34,465 nucleotides of DNA from an uncultured Agathobaculum sp. (GTDB lineage Bacteria; Bacillota; Clostridia; Oscillospirales; Butyricicoccaceae). The first letter of the stretch is position 1; each line of letters begins with the position of its first letter. Below the pieces are notes generated by a model. The model was not told the origin of the DNA, made no database searches, and saw only the letters and a list, made by a program, of their open reading frames with translations. Both the position numbers and the translations under genes were made by a program. The stretch covers positions 1 to 34,465 of the forward strand of contig NZ_CALWUQ010000018.1 in the NCBI RefSeq assembly GCF_944384695.1. Direction: 5' to 3'. Shown here piece after piece: positions 5,476 to 13,141 of the stretch.

Positions 5476-6555
5476 TTATTCGACGGATTCCGCCTCTTGG
5501 TTGTTCCCCAAATCTGGCGGATATTTGAGTAAATTTGCAAGATTACGCTCGACAATCTCGACAATCACCGTATCGCCTGCCTTCACCTGCGTCAGCGGAT
5601 AGGGCATCTGCCGCGTGATGACCGCTTCGCGGAAGTCCGCCGCCAGAAACGGGTGCAGCGCATTTCCGAAAGAGTCACGGCACAGCATCAATCGGCCGTT
5701 TTGCGCGTGCTCGCTTGTGGTTTGCATCAAAATATCCTCTGCGGTATGCGGCGGGGTGACATAGGAAAAGTCGATTTCGTATTGCTGCTGTGCCTCCATT
5801 TCCGTACCCTTGGGGTACAGCATCTCATACAGGTCGCCGCGGTGGGTGTTTTCTGTCGTATACGGTGCCTCCCCAAACGGCGTATACGGCAAACCGAGCG
5901 TCTGCATCAGAAAATCATGCGCAAGCGCCGCGCCGCGGTTGGTCCAGTGCGAATCCGTGCGCAGATACAGCACCTCATCCTGCCCGGACAAAAAGGTGAA
6001 CAAATCGGCATAATTGACGCCATATTCCTGCAAATACCCGGCAACAAGTTCATAATTGCCCGGGGAATCGCTTTGCAGATAGCGTGCGGGCATGTGCTCC
6101 GGATACAGGGAGTTTTTATTGGGCGCTATGGTGAATAAAAACCGCGCGCCGCGTGCCTCACAATACGCCTGCATGTCCGCGACCGTCTGCGCGACCTGCC
6201 GCGCCTGCTCCTCGGTCAGCGTGGCGCGATTCTGATAGTCGTCCAGCGTCTCGGCATAGTACAGCCAACCATCCGCGCCATCAATCACATCCGCGGCGGG
6301 TGAGGTGGCCAGCAGCGTGGTCTGCAAAGCTGCATTCGCCGTGACCATCTCCTGCCGCAGCGCAAAGTGGTCGGCAATGTAGTCGGCCACTTGATTGAGC
6401 ACCTCGCTGTTCCAGCTGCCGTCTTCGTTTTTCAGCGTCGGCTTGGGCGACAAGCGCTCATTGGCAGCCGCCTGCGTCGGCGGCAAAAACAGCATGCCCG
6501 CTGAGGGCAGCAGACAAAGCAGCACAAAGGCTGCGGTAAAAATTCGGTATTTCAT
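5476..6555 (-). CDS. AlgJ/AlgX-like SGNH (DHHW-type) protein
   Basis: 359 residues. An N-terminal signal anchor (residues ~5-27) puts the rest outside the cell. Family features are DGADGWLYY (92-100), 'FTIAPNKNSLYPEHMP' (141-156), the DSHWTNRGA motif (Asp201, His203) and CRDSFGNALHPF (Ser295), forming the Ser-Asp-His set of AlgJ/AlgX/DHHW proteins. These take acyl groups delivered by an MBOAT partner and transfer them to an extracellular glycan. The start is 10 bp after the MBOAT stop, so the two are translationally close partners. The target polymer (wall, teichoic acid or capsule) cannot be told, as no glycosyltransferases are nearby. Confidence 0.88.
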   Translation of the reverse strand: MKYRIFTAAFVLLCLLPSAGMLFLPPTQAAANERLSPKPTLKNEDGSWNSEVLNQVADYIADHFALRQEMVTANAALQTTLLATSPAADVIDGADGWLYYAETLDDYQNRATLTEEQARQVAQTVADMQAYCEARGARFLFTIAPNKNSLYPEHMPARYLQSDSPGNYELVAGYLQEYGVNYADLFTFLSGQDEVLYLRTDSHWTNRGAALAHDFLMQTLGLPYTPFGEAPYTTENTHRGDLYEMLYPKGTEMEAQQQYEIDFSYVTPPHTAEDILMQTTSEHAQNGRLMLCRDSFGNALHPFLAADFREAVITRQMPYPLTQVKAGDTVIVEIVERNLANLLKYPPDLGNNQEAESVE

Positions 6556-6565
6556 AGCAGCCTCC

Positions 6566-7942
6566 TCAGAACTGGAAATAGATAAACGGATTGAATGTGC
6601 CTGCCGACAGGTTCAACATACACAGGACAAGCAGCGCCATCGCCCCTGCCAGCGTGATGGACTCATTTTTGGGCTGCAACCGTTTTGCGGTTGGAAAGCT
6701 GAGCAAAACCGCCAAAATCAGCGCAAGCAGAAACGCAGGTTTCAAAAATGAACATACAGTCATTGTTCCTGTCCACTCCAGACCCACGCCGGTGAACATC
6801 GCCGCAAACATCGCGCCCGCCTGCCCAAGCGACTCGGCGCGGAACAACGTAAAACCCAGTATGACCACCAGCATGGTATACACATGACCGATCGCCCTAC
6901 CCTTCAGCCGCCACACAGGCACAACGCCACTGTCCTCCAGCACCGAGAACAAGCCATGCCACAAGCCCCATAGCACGAACGTCCAGTTTGCACCGTGCCA
7001 CAAACCGGTCGTGAAAAACACAACCACACGATTGACCCATGTGCGCACCTTTCCCTTGCGGTTGCCGCCCAACGGGATATACAGATAGTCCCGAAACCAG
7101 GTTGACAGCGAGATATGCCAACGCCGCCAAAACTCCTGAATCGTAGTTGCCGTATAGGGGTAGTCAAAATTTTCGAGGAAATGGAAGCCGAACATGCGGC
7201 CCATGCCGATTGCCATATCGCTATAACCAGAAAAGTCGAAGTAAATTTGCAGCGTGTAACAGATGGCTCCCATCCACGCGGCAAACATACCAATTTCTCC
7301 CGCAGGCAGCGCAAACACCGCGTCCGCCATCTGCCCCATCGCATTGGAGAGCAGCAGTTTTTTGGAAAGCCCGCAGATGAACCGACGGATGCCCAGTGCA
7401 GTCTCACGCGGCGTGGTACGCCGCTGGTCAATCTCCTTTTCGATATCATGGTACTTGACGATTGGGCCTGCAATCAACTGCGGAAAATATGAAATATAGA
7501 GCAAAACCTTCACAAAAGATTGAGAAACAACCGACCGGTCACGGTATACGTCGATTACATAGGACAATCCTTGAAAGGTGAAGAACGATATGCCAATCGG
7601 CAGCGCAATACCGGTCAGCGGCAGCGATATCCCAAACAGATGATTGATTGTGCCAATGGCAAAATCCGCGTATTTGAACACCGCCAACAAGCCAATGCCG
7701 CCCGCAACTGCAATCCCAACGCCCAGTTTAGGGTGCTTCCCTGCTGCCAGCAAGCCGCATACGTAATTCAGCGCCACGCTCAGCAGCAGCAACGGCAGAT
7801 AGACCGGCTGCCCGAACGAGTAAAAAATCAGACTGGCGATAAGCAGCAAGATGTTTTTGGCCCGTATGCCGTGCAGCAGCCTATCCAGCACGAACACCAC
7901 CGGCAGGAAGATAAACAGAAAAATTGCCGAACTAAAAACCAT
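6566..7942 (-). CDS. MBOAT-family O-acyltransferase (AlgI/PatA-like)
   Basis: 458 residues with many hydrophobic helices. MBOAT proteins pass acyl groups from cytosolic donors across the membrane to extracellular polysaccharide. The signature 'YFDFSGYSDMAIGMGRMFGF' (234-253), FWRRWHISLSTW (271-282, His276) and GLWHGANWTF (313-322, His316, the invariant catalytic His) are all intact. 'IAGPIVKY' (158-164) is also typical. It lies between an EamA transporter (24 bp upstream) and the AlgJ-like partner (10 bp downstream). The pair corresponds to AlgI-AlgJ and PatA-PatB logic. It is full length with no broken motifs. Confidence 0.95.
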   Translation of the reverse strand: MVFSSAIFLFIFLPVVFVLDRLLHGIRAKNILLLIASLIFYSFGQPVYLPLLLLSVALNYVCGLLAAGKHPKLGVGIAVAGGIGLLAVFKYADFAIGTINHLFGISLPLTGIALPIGISFFTFQGLSYVIDVYRDRSVVSQSFVKVLLYISYFPQLIAGPIVKYHDIEKEIDQRRTTPRETALGIRRFICGLSKKLLLSNAMGQMADAVFALPAGEIGMFAAWMGAICYTLQIYFDFSGYSDMAIGMGRMFGFHFLENFDYPYTATTIQEFWRRWHISLSTWFRDYLYIPLGGNRKGKVRTWVNRVVVFFTTGLWHGANWTFVLWGLWHGLFSVLEDSGVVPVWRLKGRAIGHVYTMLVVILGFTLFRAESLGQAGAMFAAMFTGVGLEWTGTMTVCSFLKPAFLLALILAVLLSFPTAKRLQPKNESITLAGAMALLVLCMLNLSAGTFNPFIYFQF

Positions 7943-7966
7943 GTTGTTTTTTCCTTTTTCTCTTTA

Positions 7967-8896
7967 TTATGCCTGCCCGCCGTCTGTTTTACTCTCACGC
8001 ACATAATTTGCAATCGCAATACCGCCGCTGACGAGCGCCAGCGCACTCAAATTGCGCAGTGTCAAAATTTGTTCCCCCAGCACAATCGCAGAAATCAATG
8101 CGCCGAACACCGGAATCAAAAAACAAAACAGGCTGACCTTGCCCACCGGGAATTTACCCAGCAGCGCCGTCCAGATTGTGAACGCCGCAGCGGACAGGAC
8201 CATCATGTACGCCAGCAGCAGTACCCCCATCGGTGTGACCGCTCCCAGCCGTCCTCCGCCGGCCAAACCAACCGCCAGCAGGAATATGCCACCCAACAGC
8301 AGCTGCCAGCCGGTCAGCAGCATCGGGTCACGCCCTGGCGTATAAATGCGGGAAACCAGTGCGCCTGCACCGGCCGACACCGCCGACAGAAGCACCAAAC
8401 CGTCGCCATGCAGGTTAAAGCCGTTCAGCCCGCCCAGACCGAGCACCAACACGCCCGCAAAGCCGCACAGACAGCCCATCACCTTTTGCCGGTTCATCTT
8501 ATCATTCTGCAAAAACAGATGCGCGCAGATGAGTGCAAAAAAGGTCTGCGTGCCGGACAGGACAGCCCCCTTGGTGCCGGTTGTCCCGGACAGGCCAATA
8601 TAGTAGCACACATACTGAATCATGCTCTGGAACAGAGATATCCAGAAAATCGGCTTCCACTCGCTGCGCATCGGGACGATACGGTGTCCCTTGATGCGCG
8701 CCACCAGCAGTACCAGCAGCCCCGCCAGCGCAAACCGCCAGCCCGCAAAATACAGCTGGGAAAACGGTGCGTCCGACGCAATGGCAAACAACTCATATCC
8801 TTTTTTGATACAAGGGGCCGCACTGCCCCACAGTACGGTACACAAGACCGCAGGCATATATAACCGACGAAATACCCCCGTTTTTTGTTCCTTCAT
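7967..8896 (-). CDS. EamA/DMT-family transporter
   Basis: 309 residues from ATG 8896, selected because GGGGAAGGG stands 4-12 nt upstream; the frame extends further up without a ribosome binding site. About ten hydrophobic helices in two homologous halves define the EamA fold. Recognisable pieces are 'LWGSAAPCIKKGYELF' in helix 1, 'GTKGAVLSGTQTFFALI' in the first half and GKVSLFCFLIPVFGALI in the second. Such permeases export metabolites, amino acids or sugars; the substrate cannot be assigned. As first gene of the operon with the acyltransferases it might move a precursor, but DMT genes are also common bystanders. A promoter lies at 8927-8955. Confidence 0.9.
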   Translation of the reverse strand: MKEQKTGVFRRLYMPAVLCTVLWGSAAPCIKKGYELFAIASDAPFSQLYFAGWRFALAGLLVLLVARIKGHRIVPMRSEWKPIFWISLFQSMIQYVCYYIGLSGTTGTKGAVLSGTQTFFALICAHLFLQNDKMNRQKVMGCLCGFAGVLVLGLGGLNGFNLHGDGLVLLSAVSAGAGALVSRIYTPGRDPMLLTGWQLLLGGIFLLAVGLAGGGRLGAVTPMGVLLLAYMMVLSAAAFTIWTALLGKFPVGKVSLFCFLIPVFGALISAIVLGEQILTLRNLSALALVSGGIAIANYVRESKTDGGQA

Positions 8897-8913
8897 TTGC
8901 CCTTCCCCTTTTT

Positions 8914-8955
8914 CTGACGTGAAGTCAGTATAGCATTTTTCCCTTTTGCACGCAA
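8914..8955 (-). promoter_or_regulatory. Promoter of the envelope operon with operator-like repeat
   Basis: Minus-strand TTGCGT (8955-8950), 17-nt spacer, TATACT (8932-8927). CTGAC-TTCAC-GTCAG (8928-8914) is a perfect 5-bp inverted repeat starting in the -10 region and covering the initiation point, where a repressor could block the promoter. Confidence 0.5.
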
Positions 8956-9014
8956 GCAAGGGAGATTTATTGGACACCTTCTCTGGTATTCTACCATCAG
9001 AGGAGGTGAACGGC

Positions 9015-9188
9015 ATGATTTACAGCTGCCAAACCAAATGCTGCCACTATATTTTCCTCGGCAGCGAACAGCAGCGCGCCTGCCCAGACTGCGGAAAACA
9101 GCAAATCCGTCCGGCAACCGCAGCAGAACGTGCCGAATTCTTCCAACGGCACACCGCCGCCCTTGTCCGACGCCGCCGCTCGGGCTGA
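9015..9188 (+). CDS. Small zinc-ribbon-like protein
   Basis: 57 residues from ATG 9015, preceded by a near-perfect AGAGGAGGTGA box. An upstream in-frame ATG at 8946 lacks one. It has a CQTKCCHYIF cluster then CPDCGK, giving a two-knuckle Cys arrangement (C-x3-CC ... C-x2-C) of a rubredoxin/zinc-ribbon type. The rest is a helical basic tail ending in RRRRSG. It is divergent from the EamA operon; the start codons are about 120 bp apart. The function is unknown. A terminator follows directly. Confidence 0.7.
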   Translation: MIYSCQTKCCHYIFLGSEQQRACPDCGKQQIRPATAAERAEFFQRHTAALVRRRRSG

Positions 9189-9197
9189 GCGCACAGC

Positions 9198-9232
9198 AAA
9201 AGACCTTCCGAACCACTTCCGGAAGGTCTTTT
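9198..9232. terminator. Bidirectional terminator
   Basis: A 13-bp stem AAAAGACCTTCCG/CGGAAGGTCTTTT (9198-9210, 9220-9232) with a 9-nt loop. It serves the zinc-ribbon gene on plus and the 34-residue ORF on minus. Confidence 0.85.
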
Positions 9233-9306
9233 ACATGCCGTTTTCATTTGTCATTTCATTTCTGACTCCTCAAGGTAGCCACAGCAGCCACCGTAATGAT
9301 TTCACA

Positions 9307-9411
9307 TTACTTGGCGGTGTGACGCGCCTTGCGAGACATCGACTTGACGCGGTTCTGGTCCAAATCCAGCATACGCGCTGCGACCAGATCATTGAAGAAA
9401 CCCTTCATCAT
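9307..9411 (-). CDS. 34-residue small basic protein
   Basis: Starts at tandem ATGs (9411/9408), about 12 nt after AAAAGGAG, and stops at TAA 9307. The peptide reads MMKGFFNDLVAARMLDLDQN followed by RVKSMSRKARHTAK: a short amphipathic helix, then a strongly basic end. The codon usage resembles the neighbours (GCG CGT, CTG, CGC). A TATAAT box stands upstream near 9470 and a terminator downstream, so the unit is self-contained. I do not recognise a family. The basic tail could suggest nucleic-acid or ribosome contact, but that is a guess. Confidence 0.5.
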   Translation of the reverse strand: MMKGFFNDLVAARMLDLDQNRVKSMSRKARHTAK

Positions 9412-9616
9412 GATTTCGTCACGCTCCTTTTCGTGTAATGTTTATGAGACCATTTCCTGATCTCTGCTATTATAATACACGCAGCGCAGCGAAAAAACAA
9501 GCGGCATGTTTTATGAATATCAGACAACTAACGTCATTTATTTTTGTGCATTTATACCTATACTCGTTAACATTTTGTACATATTTAGGAGAAGTTAATT
9601 AGAAGTTTTCAACAAC

Positions 9617-10807
9617 TTAACCATTTCTATATTCCTTCGCCAATTCTGCAAACAGCGGCAGCGCGCGACGGATGGTTTCCGTCTGCACACAATAGGAAAT
9701 GCGCATATGGCCCGGCGCACCAAAGTCCGCGCCCGGCACAACCAGCAAATCATATTTTTTCGCTCGCTCGCAGAAAGCGCGGTCATCCGGCTCCAGCGTC
9801 TGCGGGAACAGATAAAATGCGCCCATCGGCTTGACACAGGCATACCCCATGCCGGTCAGTCCCTCGTAAAGCAGGTCGCGATTGGTCTGATAGACCGAAA
9901 TATCGCTCGTCTGTCCCACACAGCGCGCCGCTACGCGCTGAAACAGACTAGGTGCACATACATAACCGAGTGCGCGGCCTGCGCCGCACACGGCCGCATA
10001 CAGGTCCGCGCTGTCGGCCGCCTGCGGCGGCACCAGCACATAACCGATGCGCTCGCCCGGCAGCGAAAGCGACTTGGAATAGGAATAGCACACTATCGTA
10101 TCATCATAATAGTTCGGGACAAACGGCACCTGCATGCCGTCATATACGATTTCACGATAGGGTTCATCTGACACCAGATAGATTGGATGACCGTACTTCT
10201 TTTCACTGTCGCGTAACAGCGCAGCCAATTGCTGCACGGTCTGCTCCGAGTAAACCGCGCCCGATGGATTGTTTGGCGAGTTGACCACGACCGCCTTGGT
10301 GTGCTCGTTCAATGCCCGCTCCAGCGCGTCGAAGTCGATTTGGAAATCCGTAATAGCCGGCGGCACAATCACACACTTTGCCCCCGCTCCGCGCTCAATA
10401 AACATGAGATACTCCGGAAAATACGGCGCCAATACAACAAATTCATCCCCCGGACATGCAATCGCTTTGAACGCACAGGACAATGCCGCCGCCGCGCCCG
10501 CAGTCAGGTACAGGCTGTCGCCCGTATAAGCCGTACCGAAACGACGGTTGAGGTCATCTGCCAGCGCCTTGCGCACATCCGCCGCACCCTGTGCCGAGGT
10601 GTATCCATGAAGCGCAACCGGGTCGCCCGCAGCCTCGGCTACAATCGCCTGCCGCACCGCATCCGGCGCAGGCACATTCGGATTGCCGATTGAAAAATCG
10701 AACACATTTTCCCGACCGACCACCGCTGCGCGCTGGTTGCCGTATTCAAAAAGCTCGCGGATGGTGGAACGGTTGTTCCCCAGCGCGGCCATCTCCTGAT
10801 TGAGCAT
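9617..10807 (-). CDS. Class I/II pyridoxal-phosphate aminotransferase (aspartate-type)
   Basis: 396 residues from ATG 10807 (MLNQEMAALG), which has AAAGGGGCG upstream; the frame extends another 36 codons without a ribosome binding site. The fold-type I PLP domain is complete: 'FDFSIGNPNVPAPDAV', the LTAGAAAAL turn, 'VVNSPNNPSGAVYS', 'YLVSDEPYREIVYDG' with the cofactor Asp, and SYSKSLSLPGERIGY holding the PLP Lys and phosphate-binding Arg. The C-terminal MRISYCVQ contains the substrate-carboxylate Arg. It probably makes or uses aspartate/glutamate-type amino acids; the exact substrate is not determinable. It is a single-gene unit with its own promoter and no linked biosynthetic genes. Confidence 0.92.
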   Translation of the reverse strand: MLNQEMAALGNNRSTIRELFEYGNQRAAVVGRENVFDFSIGNPNVPAPDAVRQAIVAEAAGDPVALHGYTSAQGAADVRKALADDLNRRFGTAYTGDSLYLTAGAAAALSCAFKAIACPGDEFVVLAPYFPEYLMFIERGAGAKCVIVPPAITDFQIDFDALERALNEHTKAVVVNSPNNPSGAVYSEQTVQQLAALLRDSEKKYGHPIYLVSDEPYREIVYDGMQVPFVPNYYDDTIVCYSYSKSLSLPGERIGYVLVPPQAADSADLYAAVCGAGRALGYVCAPSLFQRVAARCVGQTSDISVYQTNRDLLYEGLTGMGYACVKPMGAFYLFPQTLEPDDRAFCERAKKYDLLVVPGADFGAPGHMRISYCVQTETIRRALPLFAELAKEYRNG

Positions 10808-10834
10808 AAAAATCGCCCCTTTCTTACGGAATTT

Positions 10835-10863
10835 ATTATAGCACAGTGCAAAAGCGCACGCAA
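10835..10863 (-). promoter_or_regulatory. Promoter of the aminotransferase gene
   Basis: Minus-strand TTGCGT (10863-10858), 17-nt spacer, TATAAT (10840-10835). Confidence 0.65.
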
Positions 10864-10865
10864 GA

Positions 10866-10894
10866 CAAAGCCCGCCGCATCCATTGCGACGGGC
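10866..10894 (-). terminator. Terminator of the parE-parC unit
   Basis: A 9-bp stem GCCCGTCGC/GCGGCGGGC (10894-10886, 10878-10870, one G-U pair) with a 7-nt loop, then TTTGTCTT. The U tract is imperfect. Confidence 0.5.
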
Positions 10895-10907
10895 CAAAGC
10901 ATCCCGC

Positions 10908-13124
10908 TTATTCAAATTTCATCTGTTTATCAGGCAAATCCTCATCGGTCAGCAATGCGCCAATCGACGGGATGCTGCGGCAGCGGTAGCGCCCGTTATC
11001 CGACAGCCCTGCCTCCTCCATGCGGCAGGCATACGTGATGGTATGCTTGCCGCGCAGCACCATGGCCTGCACGCCCTGCGTCGAGCGGCTGGCCTTGATA
11101 TCCAGCATATTCGCACGGAAAGTCAGCGCGCGGTTTGCGGTCGAGAACATGGTAATCTCGGTCTCTTCATCGACCGGATGGAAGAACGCCACGGCGGGCG
11201 ACTTAGCCGAGTACGCACCTGTCAGGCGGCGGCGGTTGGTTTTGGTCTCAAAGCTCTCAAGCGAAAAGCGCGCGGCCTTGCCGTTCTGGAACACGATGAC
11301 CATATTGCCCTTGTAATCGCCCGGCAGCATGGCATACACCGGCGTTTCCCCCTCGTCCATACCCAGCTTGCCGGCCAGATAGTCGCCCAGCACGGACGCC
11401 TTGCAGTCGTCAAAATCGTACAGGTGCGCCTTGTAGGCCTGCTGCAAATTGGTGAAGAACACGATTTCAGCCTTGTTGGTCGTCTCGGCCTGCCAAATCA
11501 CCTCGTCGCCGTCCTTGAGCTTGTGCTCCTGCGACATGCGCCATGACTGCGGGGTAATCTTCTTGAAATAGCCCTCGCGCGTCAGGAACAGCAGCACCGC
11601 ATAGTCCTCGATGTGGTCCTCCTCATCGAACTCCGGTACCGCCCCGGCAGTCACCAGACGGGTGCGGCGCGGCGACGGATATTTCTTGATGACCTGTTCC
11701 AGTTCTTTGACGATGATATTCCGAATCTTCGCCTTGGATTTGACGATTTCCTCGAGTTTCGCAATCTCCTTTTCGAGCGCTTCGGTCTCCTGCGTGCGTT
11801 TGAGGATATATTCCTTGTTAATATTGCGCAGACGGATATCCGCGATAAACTCGGCCTGAATCTGGTCGATGCCGAATCCAATCATCAGGTTGGGAATGAC
11901 CTCGGCATCCTCTTCCGTCTCGCGGATAATGCGAATCGCCTTGTCGATATCCAGCAGAATCTTGGCCAAACCGTGCAGCAAGTGCAGCTTGTCCTTCTTC
12001 TTGTTCAAATCGAAGAACACGCGGCGGCGCACACACTCGGTGCGCCATGCGGTCCACTCTTCGAGCAACTCACGCACACCCAACACGCGCGGCATGCCAC
12101 CGATAAGGACGTTAAAATTGCAGGAAAAGCTATCCATCAGCGGCGTCAGCTTCATCAGCTTAGCCATCAGCTTTTCCGGGTCGGTACCACGCTTGAGGTC
12201 AATCGCAATCTTGAGGCCGGACAGGTCGGTTTCATCACGCACATCCGCAATTTCACGCAGCTTACCCGTCTTGGCAAGCTCCGCAATCTTGTCGATGATT
12301 GCCTCAATGGTCGTCGTGTACGGAATTTCCGTAACTTCAATCAGATTTTCCTTTTTGTCAAATGCCCATTTCGCACGCACCTTGAACGAACCACGGCCGG
12401 TCTCGTAAATGGCACGCATCTCATCCTCGTCATAAATCAGCTCGCCGCCGGTCGTAAAGTCCGGCGCAGGCAATGTCGCCAGCAAATCATGCTCCGGATT
12501 TTTGATGCATTCAATCGTTGTGCGGCATACCTCTTCCAGATTGAAGCCGCAGAAGTTGGACGCCATGCCGACCGCGATGCCCGTATTGGCCGAGACCAGA
12601 ATGTTCGGGAAGGTCGTCGGCAGCAGCGTCGGCTCCTTCATGGTGCCGTCGTAGTTGTCGACAAAATCGACCGCATCCGTGTCAATATCGCGGAATAGCT
12701 CCGCACAGAATGCATCCAACTTGGCCTCGGTATAACGCGGCGCCGCATAGGCCATATCGCGGGAATACACCTTACCAAAGTTGCCCTTGGAGTCGACAAA
12801 CGGCATGAGCAATGCTTCATTGCCGCGCGTCAGACGCACCATCGTCTCATAGATAGCCGCGTCACCGTGCGGATTGAGCTTCATCGTGGCGCCTACGATA
12901 TTGGCCGACTTGGTGCGATTGCCGTTCAGCAGCCCCATCTTGTACATCGTGTACAACAGCTTGCGGTGCGAGGGCTTGAAGCCGTCAATTTCCGGAATCG
13001 CGCGTGAGACAATAACGCTCATCGCATACGGCATATAGTTCTCGCGCAGCGTATCCGTGATGCGCTGGTCGACCGAAGGATGCTCTTTATATACTTTTGG
13101 CTCGTCGTTTTTCTTCTTTGCCAT
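10908..13124 (-). CDS. parC: Type IIA topoisomerase subunit A (ParC/GyrA-like)
   Basis: 738 residues. Subunit A cuts and rejoins DNA; here it pairs with the ParE-like gene 17 bp upstream. The N-terminal winged-helix region has 'PYAMSVIVSRAIPEIDGFKP' and KPSHRKLL. The catalytic pair is Arg130-Tyr131 in 'AAPRYTEAKL'. The quinolone region reads NPHGDAAIYE, so the position of E. coli GyrA Ser83 is Ala89 and that of Asp87 is Glu93. A long coiled coil and a C-terminal beta-propeller-like region follow. It belongs to a divergent clostridial branch often labelled gyrase/topo IV subunit A; the parC symbol rests on the pairing and on the presumed gyrAB elsewhere. Confidence 0.85.
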   Translation of the reverse strand: MAKKKNDEPKVYKEHPSVDQRITDTLRENYMPYAMSVIVSRAIPEIDGFKPSHRKLLYTMYKMGLLNGNRTKSANIVGATMKLNPHGDAAIYETMVRLTRGNEALLMPFVDSKGNFGKVYSRDMAYAAPRYTEAKLDAFCAELFRDIDTDAVDFVDNYDGTMKEPTLLPTTFPNILVSANTGIAVGMASNFCGFNLEEVCRTTIECIKNPEHDLLATLPAPDFTTGGELIYDEDEMRAIYETGRGSFKVRAKWAFDKKENLIEVTEIPYTTTIEAIIDKIAELAKTGKLREIADVRDETDLSGLKIAIDLKRGTDPEKLMAKLMKLTPLMDSFSCNFNVLIGGMPRVLGVRELLEEWTAWRTECVRRRVFFDLNKKKDKLHLLHGLAKILLDIDKAIRIIRETEEDAEVIPNLMIGFGIDQIQAEFIADIRLRNINKEYILKRTQETEALEKEIAKLEEIVKSKAKIRNIIVKELEQVIKKYPSPRRTRLVTAGAVPEFDEEDHIEDYAVLLFLTREGYFKKITPQSWRMSQEHKLKDGDEVIWQAETTNKAEIVFFTNLQQAYKAHLYDFDDCKASVLGDYLAGKLGMDEGETPVYAMLPGDYKGNMVIVFQNGKAARFSLESFETKTNRRRLTGAYSAKSPAVAFFHPVDEETEITMFSTANRALTFRANMLDIKASRSTQGVQAMVLRGKHTITYACRMEEAGLSDNGRYRCRSIPSIGALLTDEDLPDKQMKFE

Positions 13125-13141
13125 CCAAATTTAACTCCTTG

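Noticed and set aside
7520..8863. Plus-strand frame of 447 codons rich in Gln and Arg
   Set aside because: Antisense to MBOAT and EamA genes whose motifs are intact. Composition reflects reversed hydrophobic codons.
9130..9438. Plus-strand frame of 102 codons beyond the zinc-ribbon gene
   Set aside because: It spans a strong terminator and lies antisense to the 34-residue ORF, with no ribosome binding site.
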